A stretch of DNA of 64,000 bases from Abelmoschus esculentus (Eukaryota; Streptophyta; Magnoliopsida; Malvales; Malvaceae): the NCBI GenBank assembly GCA_035048815.1, contig JAUCBN010000037.1:10444001-10508000 (forward strand), given 5' to 3'. The notes under the pieces were generated by a model. That model saw only the letters and a program-made list of their open reading frames with translations. It had not been told where the DNA came from and ran no database searches. A program made the position numbers and the translations under genes. Every line of letters starts with the position of its first letter. The stretch's first letter is position 1. Shown in pieces: positions 31,201-43,615 of this stretch.

Positions 31201-33599
31201 ACTGCTGCTAACCTGACTTGGAAATAATTAGCAAGTTAGTAGTTGAAATTGTTGGAATCAAGGATGTTATTTGTGGGTGTGAACAAATAATTATGCATAG
31301 TATAAGAGCACATATATGTAAATATCTATAAATATTGTAGGGCATGCATGCATTCTCGAGCATGACATTAGAAATTGCATTTACATGCACTTGCACAGGC
31401 ATTGATGAGGGCAGATAGGGAATCATACATACATTTGTTCACACTTGTGAGTATCTCATTTGAAGATGGAAGTGGTGCTGGGTTGGTTCTTTTTGGGTGT
31501 AGGTTTGTTAAAAAAAAATTGTTGAAAAGGCTTTCTTTTGGTCTTGAGCTTGTTGTGTTGTGGGCAAGTTACCCTTTTGGTTAGGGAATAGTCTTGGATG
31601 AGGAATGGGTGGTTGGGCTCAGAGTTGTGAATGTTTGAAACCGAGGGGAATACCCTGAGTTATGGTTAGTTTTGAGTTGGTCATTAAGAAATGTAAGGCT
31701 GAGTTTTTTGCAAATTCTCTCTTAGATTTTGGAGGTTGTGAGAAGGTTGTGGCATGTTATGTGATGTAAGACTGTTTGGTGTTTTGTTTTCTTAAAGAGT
31801 GTGGATTTGTTTTATAAGAAAATGGAGATGTTTATCGTCATGGTTAGTGGAAAAAAACTACATGGAGTCCTCTGTTGTATGGTCTAACGTGTGGTTAGGT
31901 TAAGGGTTGTGACCGATCGGGTGTTTTGCCTTGAGGAGTATTGGGTCAAGTCTTGATGAAAGAATACAATAACATATATATTAGTATGGGAGTTGTGGTA
32001 TCATGGGTTTGAATCATGGTCTTGTTGTGACATTGCGAGGTTTTAGCTGTGACGTAAAGGTGGAAAGTGCACATATTGTGTGTATATGGAGTTAAGTTGG
32101 GTTTACCTCAGCTAAAGTTAGATTGTGATGGTGTTTGAGTTGTGTGACGAGGACCGCTGGACAGTTTATAACCTATATCCGTTACTTGGTCTTTTGGGCT
32201 TGCTTTTATTGAAAGTGTAGTGAGAGTTATGTCTAGTGGGTTCATGGTAGTGGATGATTCATCAGTGTGGTTACAACCTTAGTAAGGTTATAAAATAAGA
32301 GGTGTTAGGGTGAGTGGAAGGAAGAGTTCGACAAGTTTGGATTTTGTTGTGGTATAGGTGGGATAAGAGTTGACTTTATCAGTGAGTTGAGATTGGGAAA
32401 AAGTTTTGAGTTGGGTGTCGAGGTAGTTAGCGATACGCGGACCTCGAAGTTTGAGGTGTGTTGTTATGTTTGTTGTGGTGGCTTAAGCTTGAGTTGGAGG
32501 TACTAACTTTGAGATGAGTACGATGTTGGGTGTCGACACGAAGGTGGTAGGTTCCTAGTGTTGCATGTTTTGTTCAATGTTAGCTATCGTGGGTGGCTTG
32601 GCTTGTATTAGGATGTCTGTGAAGGGTGTTTGTTTTGTGGGATGGACCAAGATTGCTGTGGAGTTACGAGAAAATTTTTTTGGTTAAATCTATGTTAGAG
32701 TCCTGGTAAAATAGTGGAGCTATGAGTGGGACTCTGACTTAGTTAAATTGATCGGAGGTAAGACGTGATCAGATGTTTGGTAAGGGTCTAGTTGAGGATG
32801 TGCTTGGTAAGGTTAAGTTTCTGTGTCAAGAACCTTTTATGTTATCTGAGCCGCATGGTTGTTTCGAAGGTTACCGAGTTGGAGTGGTGTCTTGATAAGG
32901 GCATGTGGTAATCTTTTCTATGTGTTTGGTGGTACGGTGTTGTAACAGAAGTTAGGAGCAGGTGTTTTTGAGTGGGCTTGTTTTGGATATGGTTGAGTTA
33001 TGGGTGGTTGTTTGTCTTACTGGTAAGTTGGGAAGAATCATCATGAGTTTGGTAGTAAAATTTTTAGGGTGAGATGAGGTTTTCTAGGTGTGTGGCTGGA
33101 GCAATCGTTCATTCGAGTACGGTTCTCTTGGAGTCCTAAGTTCCTTTGGTTGGGTTGGATATGTGGTATGTCCTAGCATGTTTAGATTCGAGGTTTTTTT
33201 TTGGGAACAACATTAGCTTCCGTTTGAGTATTGGGTTTTGTCATCCACAGGTGGAGGGATGGTATGCTGGGACTATGTCTCTTAATGAGGGTGTTGCCAT
33301 CGGTGGAGTTTGCTTGAGACCATGTTTAACGGTTTTATGTTAAGGAAATGAGGCTTATTGGTTGAGCGTCGTTGTGTGGACAGTAGGCTGATAGAAGATT
33401 TATATGGTTACCTTGTATGATTGAGGATGTTGAAAAGAGGGTTAGTTCGACTATGTGGTATGGAAACTGTTGTGGTTGCTAAGAGTTGATTATCGATCTA
33501 AAAAAAAGAGTTTTCTTTTGAGTTATGTTTTCTGTGAAAGATGAAGTAGTGTGGTGGTTTGTGCGTTGTTGCTTCAGTGTGAGGGACGAATTTGTTGTT
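31201..33599 (+). other. G/T-rich non-coding region in place of gag end, protease and RT
   Basis: About 2.4 kb with many G and T and few C on the plus strand. No frame shows protease (DTGA), RT (YxDD) or RNase H catalytic motifs. It is colinear with the reverse complement of 43616-46000 in element C; for example the stretch around 31240-31450 pairs with 45460-45660, and 33366-33415 with 43616-43680. It is therefore an inherited family feature and not private decay of this copy. Confidence 0.65.
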
Positions 33600-35222
33600 T
33601 GTCCGAAGAGGGTAAATGTTTGATTGTCTATTGAGTATCATCCGGGAAAAAGCTAACATGGTGACTGATGCTTTAAGTCGTAAGACAGCGGTGGAGTTAA
33701 GGGCTATGTTTGCTAAGTGGAATATTTCAAAGGAAAAAAAATGATTTTGTGACGGAGTCGTAGGTAAAACCTGTTTTTGGTATAAATGATAAAGGTGAAA
33801 CAGTTGGAGGATGAGGCTTTGGTGCCTTTTGTGGAAGATGTCGCTGAAGGTAGACCGACCGAATATCATTTTGATGATGATGAGGTTTTGTTTTTTAAAG
33901 GTCGGATTGTGGTGCCAGATGGTGTTGAACTGAGACAAGATATCTTGGTAGAAGCTCATACTAGTCCGTTTGCTATGCATTCGGGTAGTGTGAAGATATA
34001 CATGAATCTCAAAAGTGTATATTTTTGGGTTGGTTTGAAGAAGGATGTGACGGAGTTTGTGTCACGGTGTATGGTGTATCAGCGGGTGAAAGCTGAACAT
34101 TAGTTTCCTACAGGGTTGTTGCAACCGGTTCAAGTGCTGGAATGGAAGTGGGAGAGAGTGACTATGGTTTTTGTGACGGGGTTGCCATTAGCATCGTCCA
34201 AAAAGGATTCTATATGGGTGATTGTTGACAGGTTTACAAAGTGTGCACATTTTCTTGCCGTGCATACGACGTACTCTATGGATAAGTTAGCGGGGTTGTA
34301 TGTTTCTGAGGTGGTGAAGTTTCATGGTGTGCTTAAGTCGGTCATATCGGATAGAGATCCGCGTTTTACCTCTAAGTTTTGGAAGTGTTTGCAAGTTGCT
34401 TTGGGTACGAGGCTTAGCTTTAGTACACAGCTTATCATCCGCAGACGGATGATCAGTCTGAACGTGTTATTCAGACTTTGGAGGATATGTTGAGATGTTG
34501 CATCATTGAGTTTCAAGGTTCATGGGAGAAACAGTTGCCTTGGGTGGAGTTTGCTTACAATAATAGTTTCCAGGCAAGTATACAAATGGCACCGTTTGAG
34601 GCTTTATAAGGGCGTAGGTGTCGTACACCTTTATGTTGGAAGGAAGTTGGACAGAAGTATGTTTCTTTACCACAAGTGTTGAAAGATACGAATGAGAAAG
34701 TTAAGCTTATTTTTGCTAAGCTCAAGGAGGCTTCAGATAGACAAAAGTCTTATGCCGATTTGAAGCATAGAGAGGTGGAGTATGTTGTCGGGGATAAGGT
34801 GTTTTTAAAAGTTTAGCCATGGAAGAAAGTGATGAGATTTGTACGTAAGGGTAAGTTGAGTCCTCGTTTCATTGGGCCGGATGAGGTGTTGCAGCGTGTT
34901 GGTCCTGTTGTTTATCGGTTGAGGTTGCCAAAGGAGTTGAGTAGGATGCATGATGTTTTTCATGTATCAATGCTTCGTAAGTTGAGGAGATTGAGTTAGA
35001 GCGGATATGAGTTATGAGGAAGAACCGGTGAAAATTTTGGATGTAGATACAAAGGTTCTTCGAGGGAAGACCATAGATTTGGTTAAAGTGCTTTGGAGAC
35101 ACCGAGGTGTTGAAGAGGCAACTTGGGAGACAAGGAAAAGTATGGAGGAGCAGTTTCCTCACTTGCTTGCTTCAGGTAAGAATTTTGAGAATGAGATTTT
35201 CTTAAGAGGGGGAGAGTTATAA
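33600..35222 (+). pseudogene. Chromovirus B RNase H end, integrase and chromodomain-like tail
   Basis: Begins with the RNase H C-terminus (EYHPGK and VTDALSRK in different frames, 33630-33690). The integrase zinc-binding domain follows at 33786-34103 with AHTSPFAMHSGS and SRCMVYQ, where the last expected Cys is Tyr. The core (34116-34493 and beyond) has WERVTMVFVTGLP, in which the usual catalytic Asp is Val, then ISDRDPRF with its Asp. A frameshift near 34430 leads to QSERVIQTLEDML with the catalytic Glu. The C-terminal GPY region is readable around 34860-34980 with a stop at 34815. The chromodomain-like end (35007-35222) has EEEPVKILD, VKVLWRHRGVEEATWE. The stop TAA (35220-35222) lies just inside the 3' LTR. 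Two lost key residues make it inactive. Confidence 0.88.
35204..35217 (+). other. Polypurine tract of chromovirus B
   Basis: AAGAGGGGGAGAGT directly before the 3' LTR start. Confidence 0.9.
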
Positions 35223-35349
35223 CATCTCGATTTTGGGGTTAGTAGTTTGAGTGCCGGTTTGGGGGACTCGATTCGAGTTGGATTTGATTCTTCGGTTCAT
35301 TAATTCCGGGAAAATTAAAATAATAATAATTCAATCGGACAAGTAATAA
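35218..35349 (+). repeat. Truncated 3' LTR of chromovirus B
   Basis: TATAACATCTCGATTTTGGG matches the 5' LTR start (TGTAACATCCCGGTTTTGGG) with transitions, including loss of the terminal TG. Colinearity with the 5' LTR stops after CAAGTAATAAT at 35349, where an inverted LTR end (TGTAACCCTCTTAG) begins. Confidence 0.9.
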
Positions 35350-36007
35350 TGTAACCCTCTTAGCCCAGCCTGAACGGAACCGGCACTAACGGGTCACACG
35401 GGGAATATCGAACTAAACCCGTTAAGGTCCAATTCGATAAACAACCCTGAAAACCGATATATTTTTTTTAAACTAGATGCATAATTAAGTTCCTATGTGT
35501 GTCGAGGTCATGCGTAACGAAAATGGTAACATTCGATTCACAATTAATCATTCAATTCGCATACCAGTATATAAGGACCAAAACGCAAATAAATTCTTAA
35601 TTTCAACAATAAACCAGTAATGCGATCTACCATAGTTCAATTAAACATGCATAGCATACTCATAACAAAGTTCAGATCAAACGTACCATTATCGCATCGT
35701 CAATTTCGTGTTACATACAATAGGGACCTAATTGTAAAGCTCACAATATCATAGGGACTAAATCTATCATTAATTTACCAATGCGAATTCAAGTTAACAT
35801 CATGCATCCTGGTGATATTACAACTCTCAATATCATTCATTGCATCGATATTCGATCATGGAAAGTCATCCGACCCTAAACGTATTTTTTTCCACACTTG
35901 AAAATGTCATTTTTGGGTCTCGGTATCGATACCTAGGGTCTCGGTATCGATACCCTATCGTGGAGCTAGCCTCCTTGCACTTCGAAGGCTACTGGTATCG
36001 ATACCAG
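35350..36007 (-). repeat. Inverted LTR fragment of the chromovirus B family
   Basis: Reverse complement of the last 0.65 kb of an LTR like 27585-30729: it starts TGTAACCCTCTTAGCCCAGC, the reverse of the LTR end near 30700. It holds palindromes GGTATCGATACC at 35922-35933 and 35943-35954, and CTGGTATCGATACCAG at 35992-36007. The last one lies exactly at the junction with an Athila LTR piece. Confidence 0.88.
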
Positions 36008-36452
36008 TCATCAACAGTACTTCGACTTAGGGATAAGCGGAGTCATCCAAGGACACTTTGCCGAACTTTGGTAAAGTCCACCCACGAGCAAGAGATTGCC
36101 GCGGCGGACAGTATCGTTGCTGCCAAGGCAGTAATCTGCAGTACTACCGAGGTAGCGATATACAATTGCATTGGACAGAGACAAGTCAATCAATTCCGCA
36201 ATACAACGCAACTGGATCCTGACCTCTCTCTCTTTTAATCAGATCTCATCTTTATTCTTAGTTTTCTTTATTTCAATTTATCTAGTTTCATCAAAACCAA
36301 AATTACTTGTTTCTTTATTTTTACAGAACAAGAAGACGAAGAAGACATATTAAGTATACCAATCCCTGTGGAGACGATACACGATAATACTTATCACTTT
36401 ATTACTTGTGACGTGTTCACTTGTACTAACTTCGCACTTTTGACACGCAACA
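36008..36452 (+). repeat. Athila-1-family LTR fragment (3' part)
   Basis: From TCATCAACAGTACTTCGACT to GACACGCAACA, matching the last 0.44 kb of the solo LTR in plus orientation. Palindromes CTGCCAAGGCAG (36120-36131) and the doubly changed CTACCGAGGTAG (36144-36155). Confidence 0.9.
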
Positions 36453-37209
36453 GTTGTCAAGTATTTGTGGGAGAAAATTGTACTTTGTTTTCTTGTTCCA
36501 TGCAATAAAATATCAAGGTTTGCTTATTCTTTGCCATTCTTTGTTCTTGTATTCAAGCTCGGGAGAGAAGTTTGTGAGAGATTTATTTATCTAATATCGG
36601 GAGAGTTAGATTCACGAAAGAAATAAGTACGATATTTTTCTAGTTGGAAAATACTAAATCGGCCTAGGGATAGGTTAGAGTTTCAGCAGCTAAAAGAAGT
36701 GTGAGATTGGTTGATGGTTATAGTTGATTCACGCCGGGAGGTATCATCAAGGACTAGTCATCAACAGTACTTCGACTTAGGGATAAGCGGAGTCATCAGA
36801 GGACACTTTGCCGAACCTTGGAGAAGTCCACCCAAGAGCAAGGGATTGCCGCGGCGGACATAACCCTTCACTGCCGGGGCAGTAAAACTGCAGTTCTGTC
36901 GGGACAGTGTTGTATAGTTGCATTAGACAGAAAAGAATCAATTGAACCCACAATACGACTCAACTGGATCCTGCCCATTCTCTCAATCTGATTTTATTTA
37001 CATTCGTTGTTCTATTTTCATTTTTCAAGTTGTTTTCAGAACAATCAAATTAATCTCTGTTTATTTTTTAATTCTTTGGCAGAACGAGAAGAGAAAAGGA
37101 AACATATTAAGTACACCAATCCCTGTGGAGACGATACTCTATATTCATCACTTTATTACTTGTGAAGTGTACACTTGCACAAATTGCGCAACTCTTTCTA
37201 CACGCAACA
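36453..37209 (+). repeat. Second Athila-1-family LTR fragment (3' part)
   Basis: Begins within the LTR (like 21086 in the solo LTR) and ends CACGCAACA at 37209, directly against satellite. Diverged from the preceding fragment. Palindromes CTGCCGGGGCAG (36871-36882) and CTGTCGGGACAG (36896-36907). Confidence 0.9.
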
Positions 37210-38360
37210 ACATGCACGCTCTAAAACCTATAAAACGATCGAAAATTATATTAAATCAAACTTTTTGTGTACAAAAAGTTAATTATGGGCTTTAGAACCT
37301 AATTATTCATGTTAAACTAAAATTTTGAGCTTTTTACTCTGTTAAAATTCGAATGGGTTCACTATAATGCCGATTTAGACATGCACGCTCTGAACACTAC
37401 AAAACGATCGAAAATGATATGAAATCAAATTTTATGTGTTCAAATTATAAATTATGGGCTTTTGAACCTAATTATACACCTTAATCTCAAATTTTGAGCT
37501 TTTTACTCGGTTAAAATTTGAACGGGTTCACTACAAAGCTAATTTAGACATGCACGCTCTAAACCCTACAAAACGATCGAAAATGATATTAAATCAAATT
37601 TTATGAGTTCAAATTTTTAATTATGGGCTTTTGAAACTAATTATACACTTTAATCTTAAATTTTGAGCTTTTTACTCGGTTAAAATTCGAACGGGTTCAC
37701 TATAAAGCCCATTTAGACATGCATGCTCGGAACACTACAAAACGATCAAAACTGATATTAAATCTAATTTTTTTCGGTACAAAAAGTTAATTATGGGATT
37801 TTAAACCTAATTATACAGGTTAAACTCAAATTTTGAGCTTTTTACTCGGTTAAAATTCGAACAGGTTCACTATAAAGCTCGTGTAGACATGCATGCTCTA
37901 AACCCTAAAAAACGATCGAAAATGATATTAAATCAAATTTTAGGACTTCAAATTGTTAATTATGGGCTTTTGAACGTAATTATACATCTTAATCTCAAAT
38001 TTTGAGCTTTTTACTCGGTTAAAATTCGAACGGGTTAACTATAAAGCCGATTTAGGCATGCACGCTCTTAACCCTTCAAAACGATCGAAAATGATATTAA
38101 ATCAAATTTGATGAGTTCAAATTGTTAATTATGGGATTTTGAACCTAATTATACACATGAATCTCAAATTTTGAGCTTTTTACTCGGTTAAAATTCGAAC
38201 AGGTTCACTATAACTCCGATTTAGATATGCACGCTCTGAACCCTACAAAACGATCGAAAATGATATTAAATCAAATTTTATGAGTTCAAATTGTTAATTA
38301 TGGGCTTTTGAACGTAATTATACATCTTAATCTCAAATTTCGAGCTTTTTACTAGGTTAA
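37210..38360 (+). repeat. Satellite block II
   Basis: About seven monomers of 169-170 bp, same orientation as block I. Most units carry a distinct variant: AAATTTTATGAGTTCAAATT and ATACATCTTAATCTCAAATT instead of the usual GGGTACAAAAAG and CAGCTTAAACTAAAA. Confidence 0.95.
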
Positions 38361-40768
38361 TGTAACATCCCAAAAATGGGCTTAGATGTTATCAAAGTCG
38401 AATCAAGGATTCGGTTGACCGATCATGCCAATTAGCCTAAATCCGGGAATTTATTTTTATAAATGGTTTTCAAAGGAAATACAATATGGTAAAATACTCT
38501 AAAATTATTATTTGGGCTCTATTTGAATTTGGTAAACTCAATTTTATAAAATTACACTATGAACCTTGACATTTTGGGAAGTAGGGACTATTTTGTAAAA
38601 ATGACTATTTTAGTGACTAAAATGTAATTGGGTCAAAACTTAGAATCTTTAAGGAGCTATTTATCCAATCTTTCTCATCAGATCTAACCTTCCAAAAATC
38701 TCTTTATAAACTCATTTTAATTACCATAAAGATTTTTATTGAGATTTATTTCCCATTTTTCATTAAAATCACCTTTTCACCTAACTTCTCATTTTCTCTC
38801 AACTTCTCCTAATTTTCTTAGTTTCCAATCATAATTCTATTCAATTTTATCAAGTTAAATCACATCTTTTTGATTCAATTTCGTTCGTATTATTTTCTCC
38901 TTATTTCTCTCCAATTTCCTTACACTTTACAACTTGTTTTTCATGGGTTTTTCAATTGGAAGGAGGTTGGATCTTGTTTGGAGGTAAGAAACCATTCAAA
39001 CCTCTGAACTTTGAGTTCTTTATTGAAATTACCAAGTGTTTCATCCATTACATTAAGTTCTTGATTTGTTTTATGGTTTTAATTGGTGATTTTTGGTTTC
39101 TATCGGTTAATTTTGATTGAATTGATACAATCTCGTAATAAGGTGATACCTGATGGTTTTAAATGGCTAAATCAATGAATTTTGATGTATTTTAACATGG
39201 AATTAAAGGTTCTTGGATGGGTAAACCCAGATCTTAGGTTTTGGTGATGTTAATTGGCTTAGATCTTCGGCATATGGCTTGTTTAGGTGACTGAATGTTT
39301 GTTTTTGGTTTAGGATGTTTAGATCATGGTTCTTGGTTGTTTTTTGTTGTTGAGAGGTTGTGGTTTTCGTTGGCTAAGGGCTGGAGGTCATTCGGATGAG
39401 TTTCAGATGCGTTTTCGTCTTTCTTAAGTGTAATTTTTGGGGTTGTTTGTTTGGAAAGTGTGGGAGGTTGATTGAATGCATTAATATGCATTAATACCTC
39501 TGTTTTTGATATGTTAAAACAGGTCAATGTGTTGAGCTAAGTGTTGAAGGTGTTTCGGAAAAGGCGAGAATGTTGGTTGGCTTCGGCAAGCTAGTTTCAG
39601 ACAAGTGTTGAGTGGGCTGCCATATCAGCAAGGTTTTACTTGTTTTATCAAAGTTTTGAGGGTGTAGGGATGTTGTGAAAAACCTTCCTACGCTCGGAAG
39701 TAATTTAAATGGTTTTGCTCTCTTTATGCTTCCCATATCGCTCCATATTTGCCATGTTTTGGTCATGCTCTTAATGTAGTTTTTGCATATGTGATTTATG
39801 CATGAAAAATGATAAGTGCTTTGGCTAAATGATGTTTTCATTGTTGTCCATTGGTATTGGATATGTTTTATCAATTGAACATTCCATGAGTTTTAGTAAT
39901 TTTTATGCTTCTTGTAACATATCCAATAATTGGTAGTGTTGCATTGGTTTTATGAAATATGATTATGAAGAAATGGTTTCCAATGCACGAATTGAGTTTG
40001 AAAATGATGCATGCATGTGTTAGTTGTTGTATATGCATGGTTAATGATAGTTTCCATGACTTTTAAAGGATGAGAATGATTTGGATTAAAGTATGGTTAT
40101 TACCCTTTTCCCCGTATAAAGTCGTTAAGCTTGATTTAAGTTCACTTTGATGAACATATGTTGAGTGCATTGTAAAACAACAAGCTTCCATGCATAATGA
40201 GAATGATATTGGCTTAGCGACACTATTTTAAGACCACGAATACAAATGACATGTCAATAGGATTAAGTGCACTATAATATTGAATTAATATGTTGTGTTG
40301 CCTACACGTAAACAAGGGTCACTTTGTGTCCGACCGTACATGTAGAGCTTGCCTACACGTAAACAGGGATGACTTTGTGTCCGACCGTGCGTGTAGAGCT
40401 TGCCTATATGTAAACAAGGGTGACTTTGTGTCCAACCGTGCATATAGTTGACCCATACGTAAACAAGGGTGACTTTGTGTCCGACCGTACGTAGTGGGGG
40501 TAACATGTATACAAGGGTGACTTTGTGTCCAACCGATGCATGTTGAGACCAAGTGTCTCTTGATAAGGAATAAGGAATCCGAGTATTCGATGGGTATAAG
40601 GTCTGAGCAAAGCTAGTCACTTAGTTGCCAATATGCATGGTTTATGATTTGAGATTTTTGTGCATTGAAAAGAATGAGATTGTGTCACATATTGATATAG
40701 AATTGTTTATAAAATATAATAATGTTTTAAGATCATGAATTTCACAAGAATGTGTTTTAAATAAGTTT
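38361..40768 (+). repeat. 5' part of a Tekay-like LTR (fragment D) inside the satellite
   Basis: Starts TGTAACATCCCAAAAATGGG and is colinear with fragment A and with the reverse of 50577. It stops near 40768, where satellite resumes within TGCACGCTC, which is shared by both sides. Satellite flanks are out of phase by about 40 bp, so the event included a deletion. No gene; open frames at 39324-39874 and 40285-40620 come from LTR and repeat sequence. Confidence 0.88.
40303..40555 (+). repeat. 48-51-bp minisatellite in LTR fragment D, 5 copies
   Basis: ACTTTGTGTCC recurs at 40321, 40372, 40423, 40472 and 40520. Units contain CCTACACGTAAACAAGGGTG and a CCGTRCGTG-like part. The reverse-complement homologue with 4 copies is at 48465-48645. 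Confidence 0.9.
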
Positions 40769-43615
40769 TGTGCACGCTCTAAACCCTATAAAATGATAAA
40801 AAAATGATATTAAATCAAATATTTTGGTTAGAAAAAGTTAATTATGGGATTTTGAACATAATTATACATGTTAAAATAAAATTTTGAGCTTTTTACTCGG
40901 TTAAAATTCAAACGGGTTCACTACAAAGCCGATTTACACATGCAGGCTCTGAACCCTACAAAACGATCGAAAATGATATTAAATAAAATTTTATTGGTAC
41001 AAAAAGTTAATTATGGGCTTTTGAAACTAATTATGTAGCTTAAAATAAATTTTTGAGCTTTTTACTCGGCTAAAATTAGAACGGATTCACTATAAATCTC
41101 ATTTAGACATGCATGCTCTAAACCCTACAAAACAATCGAAAATGATATTAAATTAAATTTTTTGGGTACAAAAAGATAATTATGGGCTTTTGAACCTAAA
41201 TAAACAACTTGAACTAAAATTTTGAGCTTTTTACTTGGTTACAATTCGAACGAGTTCACTATAAAGCCCATTTAGACATGCACACTCTAAAACCTACAAA
41301 ATGATCGGAAATGATATTAAATAAAAAATTTTGGGTACAAGAAGTTAATTATGGGCTTTTGAACATAATTATATAGGTTGAACTAAAATTTTGAGCTTTT
41401 TACTTGGTTAATATTCGAACGAGTTCACTATAAAGTCCATTTAGACATGAATGCTCTAAACCCTACAAAACGATCGAAAATGATATTAAATCATTTTTTT
41501 TGAGTTCAAAAAGTTAATTGTGAGATTTTGAACCTAATTATACAAGTTAAACTAAAATTTTGAGCTTTTACTCTTTTAAAATTCGAACGAGTTCACTAAG
41601 AAGCCTATTTTGACATGTACGCTATGAACCCTACAAAACGATCGAAAATGATATTACATCAAATTTTTTGTGTACAAGTAGTTAATTATGTGATTTTGAT
41701 CCTAATTATATAGGTTAAACTAAAATTTTGAGCTTTTTACTCGGTTAAAATTTAAACGGGTTCATCGTAAAGCCCATTTAGACATGCACGCTCTGAACCC
41801 TACAAAACGATCAAAAATGATATTGAATCAAATTTTTTGGCAAAAAAGTTAATTATGGGCTTTTGAACCTAATTATACAGGTTAAACTAAAATTTTGAGC
41901 TTTTTACTCAGTTAAAATTCGAACGAGTTCATTATAAAGCCCATTTAGACAGGCACGCTCTAAACACTACAAAAAGATCGAAAATGATATTAAATCAAAT
42001 TATTTGAATACAAAAAGTTGATTATTGTCTTTTAAACCTAATTATACAGGTTAAACTAAATTTTTGAGCTTTTTACTTGGTTAAAATTCGAACAAGTTCA
42101 CAATAAATCCCATTTAGATATGCACGATCTAAACCCTACAAAACGATCGAAAATGATATTATATCAAATTTTTAAGAACAAAAAGTTAATTATGGGATTT
42201 TGAACCTAATTATACAGTTTAAACTAAAATTTTGAGCTTTTTATTGGGTTAAAATTCGAACGAATTCACTATAAAGCCCATTTAGACATGCACGCTATGA
42301 ACTCTACGAAATGAACGAAAATGATATTAAATCAATTTTTTTGTGTGTACAAAAAGTTAATTATAGGATTTTGAACCTAATTATACAATTTAAACTAAAA
42401 TTTTGAGCTTTTTACTCGGTTAAAATTCGAACGGATTCACTATAAAGCCGATTTAGACAAGCACGCTTTGAACCCTACAAAATGATCGGAAATGATATTA
42501 AATAAAATTTTATTGGTACAAAAAGTTAATTATGGGATTTTGAACCTAATTATGCAGCTTAAAATAATTTTTTGAGCTTTTTACTCGGTTAAAATTCGAA
42601 ACAGATTCACTATAAAGCCCATTTTGACATGCACACACTAAACCCTACAAAACGACCGAAAATGATATTATATCAAATTGTTTGGGTACAAAAAGATAAT
42701 TATGGGCTTTTGAACCTAAATAAACAACTTAAACTAAAATTTTGAGCTTTTTACTCGGTTATAATTCGATTGGGTTTACTATAAAGCCCATTTAGACATG
42801 CAGGCTCTGAACCCTACAAAAAGATCGAAAATGATATTAAATCAAATTATTTGAGTACAAAAAGTTAATTATAGGCTTCTGAACCTAATTATACAGGTTA
42901 AACTAAAATATTGAGCTTTTTACTCGACTAAAATTCGAACGGGTTCACTGTAAAGTCCATTTAGACATGCATGCTCTGAACCCTACAAAACGATCGAAAA
43001 TGATATTAAATCAAATTATTTGAGTTCAAAAAGTTAATTATGAGATTTTTAACCTAATTATACAGGTTAAACTAAAATTTTGAGCTTTTTACTTTGTTAA
43101 AATTGAAACGGGTTCACTTTAAAGCCCATTTAGAGATGCACTCTCTAAACCCTACAAAATGATCGAAAATGATATTAAATCAAATTTTTTTAGTACAAAA
43201 AGTTACTTATGGGATTTTGAACCTAATTATACAGCTTAAACTAAAATTTTGGGCATTTTACTCTGTTAAAATTCGAACGGGTTCACTATAAAGCTCATTT
43301 AGACATGCATGCTCTAAACCCTACAAAATGATCAAAAATGATATTAAATCAAATTTTTTGGGTACAAAAAGTTGATTATGGGTTTTTGAACTTAATTATG
43401 CAGCTTAAAATAAATTTTTGAGCTTTTTACTCTGTTAAAATTCTAACGGGTTCACTATAAAGCCCATTTAGACATGCACACTCTAAACCGTACAAAACGA
43501 TCGAAAATGATTTTAAATCAATTTTTTTGTGTACAAAAAGATAATTATGGGCTTTTGAACCTAAATAAACAACTTAAACTAAAATTTTGAGCTTTTTACT
43601 CGGGTACAATTCGAA
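40769..43615 (+). repeat. Satellite block III
   Basis: About 17 monomers of about 169 bp. Common variants are CAGGTTAAACTAAAATTTTG and GAGCTTTTTACTCGG. A marked monomer with AAATAAACAACTT and AAAAGATAATTATGGG recurs at 41171, 42691 and 43536, nine and five monomers apart. Confidence 0.96.

Larger units (their letters stand above)
27585..35349 (+). mobile_element. Tekay/Del-like chromovirus (element B), decayed, 3' LTR truncated
   Basis: 5' LTR (27585-30729), initiator-Met-tRNA PBS (30735-30746), a gag start remnant, about 2.4 kb of non-coding sequence, RNase H end, integrase and chromodomain-like tail (33600-35222), a polypurine tract (35204-35217) and only the first 132 bp of the 3' LTR. 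It lies inside the pol gene of Athila-2. The internal region is 4.5 kb and lacks a recognisable protease and RT, so it is non-autonomous or heavily eroded. The 3' LTR ends where an LTR in the opposite orientation begins (35350). Confidence 0.88.

Noticed and set aside
40285..40620. Repetitive open frames over the 50-bp repeats (also at 48375-48880)
   Set aside because: Products of the minisatellite; they have no conserved start and no domain, and the frames differ between the two copies.
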